From JAPYTU01 sp036166735 (GTDB lineage: Bacteria; Bacteroidota; Bacteroidia; Cytophagales; MED-G16), in the NCBI GenBank assembly GCA_036166735.1, contig JAYZHG010000042.1, positions 1 to 37,929 of the forward strand: 37,929 bases of DNA. Direction: 5' to 3'. The translations under genes were made by a program, and so were the position numbers. Positions 33,887 through 37,929 of the stretch are shown here, one piece after another. A model generated the notes under the pieces. The model did not search any database and was not told the origin of the DNA. It saw only the letters and a program-made list of their open reading frames with translations. Positions within the stretch are counted from its first letter, which is position 1. Every line of letters begins with the position of its first letter.

Positions 33887-34276
33887 ATGAATAAAAGAAA
33901 AGAAAAGTCAAAGAAAAAAGTTGTGGTTGTCACTTCAATGGGGCAAGCTCATATTAAATGTTCTTTTAATAATATAATTATCTCTATAACTAATGAGTTG
34001 GGACAGGTTATTTCATGGTCTTCTGCTGGTAAGATGGGTTTTAGAGGATCAAAAAAGAATACACCATTTGCAGCACAGATTGCTACTGAAGATGCTGTTA
34101 AGTCAGCTTATGAACTAGGATTAAGAAAAGTTGATATTTTTATTAAGGGACCGGGATCTGGAAGAGATTCTTCCATTAGGGCAATGCAAAATGCTGGTTT
34201 AGATGTAATATCAATAAATGATGTTACCCCTTTACCACATAATGGATGTAGACCACCTAAAAGAAGAAGAGTTTAA
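33887..34276 (+). CDS. rpsK: 30S ribosomal protein S11
   Basis: 129 residues: GQAHIKCSFNNIIISITNELGQVISWSSAGKMGFRGSKKNTPFAAQ and the C-terminal DVTPLPHNGCRPPKRRRV. S11 belongs to the 30S platform near the mRNA exit. It is 9 bases after rpsM and 10 before rpsD. Confidence 0.99.
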   Translation: MNKRKEKSKKKVVVVTSMGQAHIKCSFNNIIISITNELGQVISWSSAGKMGFRGSKKNTPFAAQIATEDAVKSAYELGLRKVDIFIKGPGSGRDSSIRAMQNAGLDVISINDVTPLPHNGCRPPKRRRV

Positions 34277-34286
34277 ATTATAAAAT

Positions 34287-34892
34287 ATGGCAAGATATAC
34301 AGGACCTAAATCAAAAATTTCTAGAAAATATGGTGAACCAATTTTTGGTGACACTAAAGCTTTAGAAAAAAAACCTCATCCTCCTGGACAACATGGAAGG
34401 GGAAGAAGAAGAAAAAAATCTGAATATGCTATTCAGCTTGCTGAAAAACAAAAAGCTAAATACTTATATGGCATATTAGAGAGACAATTTAAGAATATGT
34501 TTGATAAAGCATCAAGAAAAAGTGGTGTGACAGGTGAAAATTTACTACAGTTATTAGAGGCAAGATTAGATAATGTAGTATATAGACTTGGAATTGCTCA
34601 AACAAGAAGATCTGCAAGACAATTTGTTGGTCATAAACACATAACCGTTAATGATAAAATTGTAAATATTCCCTCTTTTACAGTTAAAGCAGGTGATCTT
34701 ATTGCAGTTAGAGAAAAATCTAAATCATTAACTGCTATATTAGGAAGTTTATCTAATAAATCTTCAAATAAATATCAATGGTTGGAATGGGATGAAAAAA
34801 AATTAACTGGTAAAATGCTAAACTATCCTGATAGAGAAGCTATTCCTGAAAATATTAATGAACAATTAATTGTTGAATTATATTCTAAATAA
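34287..34892 (+). CDS. rpsD: 30S ribosomal protein S4
   Basis: 201 residues. The N-terminal part (RYTGPKSKISRKYGE, HPPGQHGRGRRRKKSEYA) lacks the cysteines of the zinc form. The S4 domain holds LEARLDNVVYRLGIAQTRRSARQFVGHKHITVN. S4 starts 30S assembly, and in E. coli controls the alpha operon. Twenty-seven bases separate it from rpoA. Confidence 0.98.
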   Translation: MARYTGPKSKISRKYGEPIFGDTKALEKKPHPPGQHGRGRRRKKSEYAIQLAEKQKAKYLYGILERQFKNMFDKASRKSGVTGENLLQLLEARLDNVVYRLGIAQTRRSARQFVGHKHITVNDKIVNIPSFTVKAGDLIAVREKSKSLTAILGSLSNKSSNKYQWLEWDEKKLTGKMLNYPDREAIPENINEQLIVELYSK

Positions 34893-34919
34893 AATATTGT
34901 ATAAATAAATTTTAAAATT

Positions 34920-35903
34920 ATGTCACTACTTTCATTTCAATTGCCTGATAAAATAGTAATGGAAAAAGCTAATGAGTTTCATGGGCTGTTTACTTTTAAA
35001 CCTCTTCAACCAGGGTATGGTGTAACAATCGGTAATTCCGTTAGAAGGGTTCTTTTATCCTCATTAGAAGGATATGCTATTACAGGTTTAAAAATACCTG
35101 GTATTCAACATGAATTTTCAACTATAGATGGAATTGTTGAAGATGTATCTGAAATTATTTTAAATATTAAAGCTATAAGATTTAAATGTATGTCTGAATC
35201 TCCAGATAAAAATATTTCTGTTTCTTTTAATAAAAAAGGAACTTTGACTGCTAAGGAAATTCAAAATTCTTCTAATTCTTTTGAGGTATTAAATCCAGAT
35301 CAAGAAATTTGTACATTAAGTAAAAATGTTAAATTTTCTATGGAATTGAGTATTGAAAAAGGTAGGGGTTACGTAACTTCTGAAGAAAATAAATCTAATA
35401 GTGCAGATCTTAATTTTATCTCAATTGATTCTGTTTTTACTCCTATTATAAATGTTAAATATAATATTGAAAATACAAGGGTAGAACAAAAGACAGATTT
35501 TGAAAAATTGGTAATTGATATTCAAACAGATGGTTCTATTCATCCTGAAGATGCTTTAAAAGGAGCTGCTCAAATACTTATAAAACATTTTTATCTATTT
35601 TCTGATAAGGATATGGAATTTGCTAAGGACGATTCTGATGAACTTGAAGTTGTTGATGAAGAATTACTTCATATGAGAAAATTACTTAAAACATCATTAA
35701 ACGATTTAGATCTTTCAGTTCGTGCATTTAATTGTTTAAAAGCAGCTGATATTAGAACTTTAGGTGATTTGGTAAGTGTTGAAATTTCAGATATGATGAA
35801 ATTTAGAAATTTTGGTAAAAAATCTCTTACTGAATTAGAAGAACTTGTTGATAACAAAGGTCTGAATTTTGGTATGGATTTGGAAAAATTTAATTTAGAT
35901 TAA
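34920..35903 (+). CDS. rpoA: DNA-directed RNA polymerase subunit alpha
   Basis: 327 residues. The N-terminal domain (about 1-230) for dimerisation has LQPGYGVTIGNSVRRVLLSSLEGYAITG; an acidic linker follows, then the C-terminal domain with SLNDLDLSVRAFNCLKAADIRTLGDL and FGKKSLTELEELV, which contacts upstream DNA and activators. It supplies the alpha dimer for rpoB and rpoC encoded in the same window. Placement between rpsD and rplQ is universal. Confidence 0.99.
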   Translation: MSLLSFQLPDKIVMEKANEFHGLFTFKPLQPGYGVTIGNSVRRVLLSSLEGYAITGLKIPGIQHEFSTIDGIVEDVSEIILNIKAIRFKCMSESPDKNISVSFNKKGTLTAKEIQNSSNSFEVLNPDQEICTLSKNVKFSMELSIEKGRGYVTSEENKSNSADLNFISIDSVFTPIINVKYNIENTRVEQKTDFEKLVIDIQTDGSIHPEDALKGAAQILIKHFYLFSDKDMEFAKDDSDELEVVDEELLHMRKLLKTSLNDLDLSVRAFNCLKAADIRTLGDLVSVEISDMMKFRNFGKKSLTELEELVDNKGLNFGMDLEKFNLD

Positions 35904-35915
35904 ATAGTATTAATA

Positions 35916-36428
35916 ATGAGGCACGGTAAAAGATTTAATCATTTAAGTAGGACATCGTCTCATCGAAAGTTAATGCTTTCTAATATGGCTTCTTCTCTTA
36001 TTTTAAATAAAAAAATTGAGACGACTTTGGCAAAGGCTAAAGCATTAAGAAAATATGTCGAGCCATTAATTACTAAATCTAAATCAGATACTACACATTC
36101 GAGAAGATCAGTTTTTTCTTATTTACAAAATAAGGATTCAGTAAATGAACTTTTTGGTGGAATTTCTGAAAAAATAGCAGCTAGACCAGGTGGTTATACT
36201 AGGATTATAAAAACAGGTTCAAGACTTGGTGATAATGCTGATATGTGTATTATTGAATTGGTTGATTATAATAACTTAATGTTATCAGATAAACCATTAA
36301 AAGCTACAAAAACTAGAAGAAGAAGAAAGAAAAAAAAAACTAATCAAGATGTTTTATTATCTAGTAAAAAATCTTCAAAATCTAGTAAAAAAAGTACTAA
36401 AAAAAATGATGAATCAAAATCAAAATGA
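35916..36428 (+). CDS. rplQ: 50S ribosomal protein L17 with long lysine/serine tail
   Basis: 170 residues. The core (RHGKRFNHLSRTSSHRKLMLSNMASSLI to RLGDNADMCIIELVDYN) is normal L17, about 120 residues. After that comes a basic low-complexity tail rich in Lys and Ser from about residue 130. Bacteroidota L17 proteins often have such tails. It is the last gene of the alpha section and is followed by a strong terminator. Confidence 0.97.
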   Translation: MRHGKRFNHLSRTSSHRKLMLSNMASSLILNKKIETTLAKAKALRKYVEPLITKSKSDTTHSRRSVFSYLQNKDSVNELFGGISEKIAARPGGYTRIIKTGSRLGDNADMCIIELVDYNNLMLSDKPLKATKTRRRRKKKKTNQDVLLSSKKSSKSSKKSTKKNDESKSK

Positions 36429-36455
36429 ATTTTTGTTATACTTCATTGATTTTAG

Positions 36456-36484
36456 AGGATTAAATTTTATTTAATCCTTTTTTT
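36456..36484 (+). terminator. Rho-independent terminator after rplQ
   Basis: AGGATTAAA (36456-36464) and TTTAATCCT (36470-36478) form a perfect 9-bp stem with loop TTTTA, extendable by a G-U and an A-U pair outward, and the T-run continues to 36484 (seven T from 36478). It begins 27 bases after the rplQ stop and closes the ribosomal superoperon. Confidence 0.85.
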
Positions 36485-36490
36485 ATTATT

Positions 36491-36498
36491 TATTTTTG
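36491..36498 (+). promoter_or_regulatory. Possible -7 element for carA
   Basis: TATTTTTG matches TAnnTTTG and lies just after the rplQ terminator, but no TTG stands 17-23 bases upstream. The predicted start near 36504 is only about two bases before the carA ATG, so the transcript would be almost leaderless. A promoter is needed here because the terminator separates carA from rplQ. Confidence 0.4.
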
Positions 36499-36505
36499 AT
36501 TAATA

Positions 36506-37600
36506 ATGAGTTCTATTTCAAAATCACCTGCAATATTAGTTTTAGAAGATGGGACAGTTTTTAAAGGTAAATCTTTAGGAAAAATTGGTACAGCAACGGG
36601 TGAAATATGTTTTAATACTGGAATGACAGGATATCAAGAAATTTATACTGATCCTTCATATTTTGGACAAATAATTGTAAATACATCTTCACATATTGGA
36701 AATTATGGTACAATAAATTCTGAACAGGAAAGTAATAATCCTCAAATAAATGGGGTAATTATTAATGAATATTCAGTTGTATATAGTAGATATAATTCAA
36801 CTTCAAGTCTTGAGGATTATTTTTTAAAAAATAAAACTGTTGCAATTTATGATATTGACACAAGAAAATTAGTAAAATATGTTAGAGATAAGGGGGCGAT
36901 GAATGCTATAATATCTAGTGAAAACTTAGATATTAGTTTTTTGAAACAAAAATTAAAAAAAGTTCCTTCAATGATTAACTTAGAATTATCTTCTCGAGTT
37001 ACAACAAAAAAAGAGTATATGTATGGTGATGAATCTGCAAAATATAAGGTTGCGGTTTTGGATTTAGGTTGTAAAAAGTCAATATTAAATAATTTTACTA
37101 GTAGAAATGTGATTTGTAAAGTATTTCCTGCTAAAACTAGTTTTAATAAAATGAATGAATGGAAGCCTAATGGATTCTTTATATCTAATGGGCCTGGAGA
37201 TCCTGCATCTATGGATTATGCAGTTGATACAATTAAAAAAATATTGGATATTAATAAACCTTTATTTGGAATATGTTTAGGTCATCAGCTTATGGCAAGA
37301 GCTTGTAATATATCAACATTTAAGCTACATAATGGACATCGTGGTATTAATCATCCAGTTAAAAATTTAGAAACTGGAAAATCAGAAGTTACATCTCAAA
37401 ACCATGGTTTTTCTGTTGATTATAATGAGGTTGATAAATCAAAAAATATAAAACTTACTCATGTAAATTTAAATGATAATTCAGTTGAAGGGACTAAAAT
37501 AATTGGAAAAAAAGCTTTTTCTGTTCAGTATCATCCTGAGTCATCTCCAGGTCCTCATGATTCAAGATATTTATTTGATAAATTTATTAGGTTTTTTTAA
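36506..37600 (+). CDS. carA: Carbamoyl-phosphate synthase small (glutaminase) subunit
   Basis: 364 residues. The N-terminal CPSase domain starts AILVLEDGTVFKGKSLG with NTGMTGYQEIYTDPSY; the class I glutamine amidotransferase domain has FISNGPGDP, GICLGHQLMARA with nucleophile Cys257, and VQYHPESSPGPHDS with His343 and Glu345. It releases ammonia from glutamine for carbamoyl phosphate in pyrimidine and arginine synthesis. The large subunit gene carB is not in the window. Its stop shares one base with the eno start. Confidence 0.98.
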   Translation: MSSISKSPAILVLEDGTVFKGKSLGKIGTATGEICFNTGMTGYQEIYTDPSYFGQIIVNTSSHIGNYGTINSEQESNNPQINGVIINEYSVVYSRYNSTSSLEDYFLKNKTVAIYDIDTRKLVKYVRDKGAMNAIISSENLDISFLKQKLKKVPSMINLELSSRVTTKKEYMYGDESAKYKVAVLDLGCKKSILNNFTSRNVICKVFPAKTSFNKMNEWKPNGFFISNGPGDPASMDYAVDTIKKILDINKPLFGICLGHQLMARACNISTFKLHNGHRGINHPVKNLETGKSEVTSQNHGFSVDYNEVDKSKNIKLTHVNLNDNSVEGTKIIGKKAFSVQYHPESSPGPHDSRYLFDKFIRFF

Positions 37601-37929
37601 TGAGCAAAATAACGGACATTAAATGCAGACAAATTCTTGATTCTAGAGGAAATCCTACTGTAGAAGTAGATATTTTTTCGGGTAATATTATGGGTAGAGC
37701 CGCAGTACCTTCTGGAGCATCAACAGGTATAAATGAGGCAGTGGAATTAAGAGATAATGATAGTTCTAAATATTTAGGAAAATCTGTTAATAAAGCTGTT
37801 AACAACGTTAATTCTCTAATATCAAAAAAGATAATTGGCATGGATTGTTTTGATCAAAATTTGATTGATAAAACACTAATTGAATTGGATGGAACAACTA
37901 ATAAATCTAATTTAGGTGCAAATGCAATA
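37600..37929 (+). CDS. eno: Enolase, N-terminal part (cut by window edge)
   Basis: Read directly from ATG at 37600: 110 codons without a stop to the window end; a full enolase has about 430. It begins MSKITDIKCRQILDSRGNPT and includes AAVPSGASTG (34-43), the mobile loop over the active site, then LDGTTNKSNLGANAI. Enolase converts 2-phosphoglycerate to phosphoenolpyruvate in glycolysis. The TAATG overlap with carA implies cotranscription and translational coupling. Confidence 0.97.
   Translation, partial: MSKITDIKCRQILDSRGNPTVEVDIFSGNIMGRAAVPSGASTGINEAVELRDNDSSKYLGKSVNKAVNNVNSLISKKIIGMDCFDQNLIDKTLIELDGTTNKSNLGANAI

Noticed and set aside
1..37929. Mobile elements, CRISPR arrays, phage genes or defence systems
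   Set aside because: No direct-repeat arrays, transposase motifs or long inverted repeats were seen; gaps are all under 190 bases and filled as described.

Overview
The window is a housekeeping segment of an A/T-rich Bacteroidota chromosome, most probably a flavobacterium (Flavobacteriales) with a compact genome. Four things point there. Several intergenic regions carry near-perfect copies of the Bacteroidota promoter TTTG-N19-TAnnTTTG. Start codons are preceded by A-rich sequence and lack Shine-Dalgarno motifs. The zinc-free form of ribosomal protein L36 is of Bacteroidota type. The gene order includes DUF3467 between rpoC and rpsL, rpsJ attached to fusA, and carA-eno after rplQ. The genus cannot be fixed from the sequence alone.

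Layout. Positions 1-6312 hold short cell-envelope, protein-quality and nucleotide genes on both strands. On the minus strand rsfS-ftsH-lpxH run leftward, with lpxH cut at the window edge. Divergent from them, birA-gmk-nadD run rightward. They meet frr-pyrH (leftward) tail to tail, with the two stop codons sharing one TTAA. From 6477 to the right edge every gene is on the plus strand: tRNA-Tyr/Gly/Thr-tuf; tRNA-Trp-secE-nusG-rplK-rplA-rplJ-rplL-rpoB-rpoC-DUF3467; rpsL-rpsG-fusA-rpsJ; the S10/spc/alpha superoperon from rplC to rplQ, including secY, infA, rpmJ and rpoA; then carA and the first 110 codons of eno.

Function. The plus-strand block encodes EF-Tu, EF-G, IF-1, the RNA polymerase alpha, beta and beta' subunits, NusG, the SecY/SecE translocon core and 31 ribosomal proteins, so it is the core transcription-translation-export cluster. 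Regulatory signals visible by eye are promoters before tRNA-Tyr, tuf, tRNA-Trp, rpsL, rplC and (weaker) rpsH and carA, rho-independent terminators after tuf and after rplQ, and a weaker hairpin between rplL and rpoB.

I found no mobile element, CRISPR array, phage gene, pseudogene or unknown multi-gene system. No gene-free stretch exceeds 190 bases. The points worth a second look are regulatory: promoter architecture, a terminator overlapping a promoter, a TTG start for rpoB, and the separation of rpsJ from the rest of the S10 operon.
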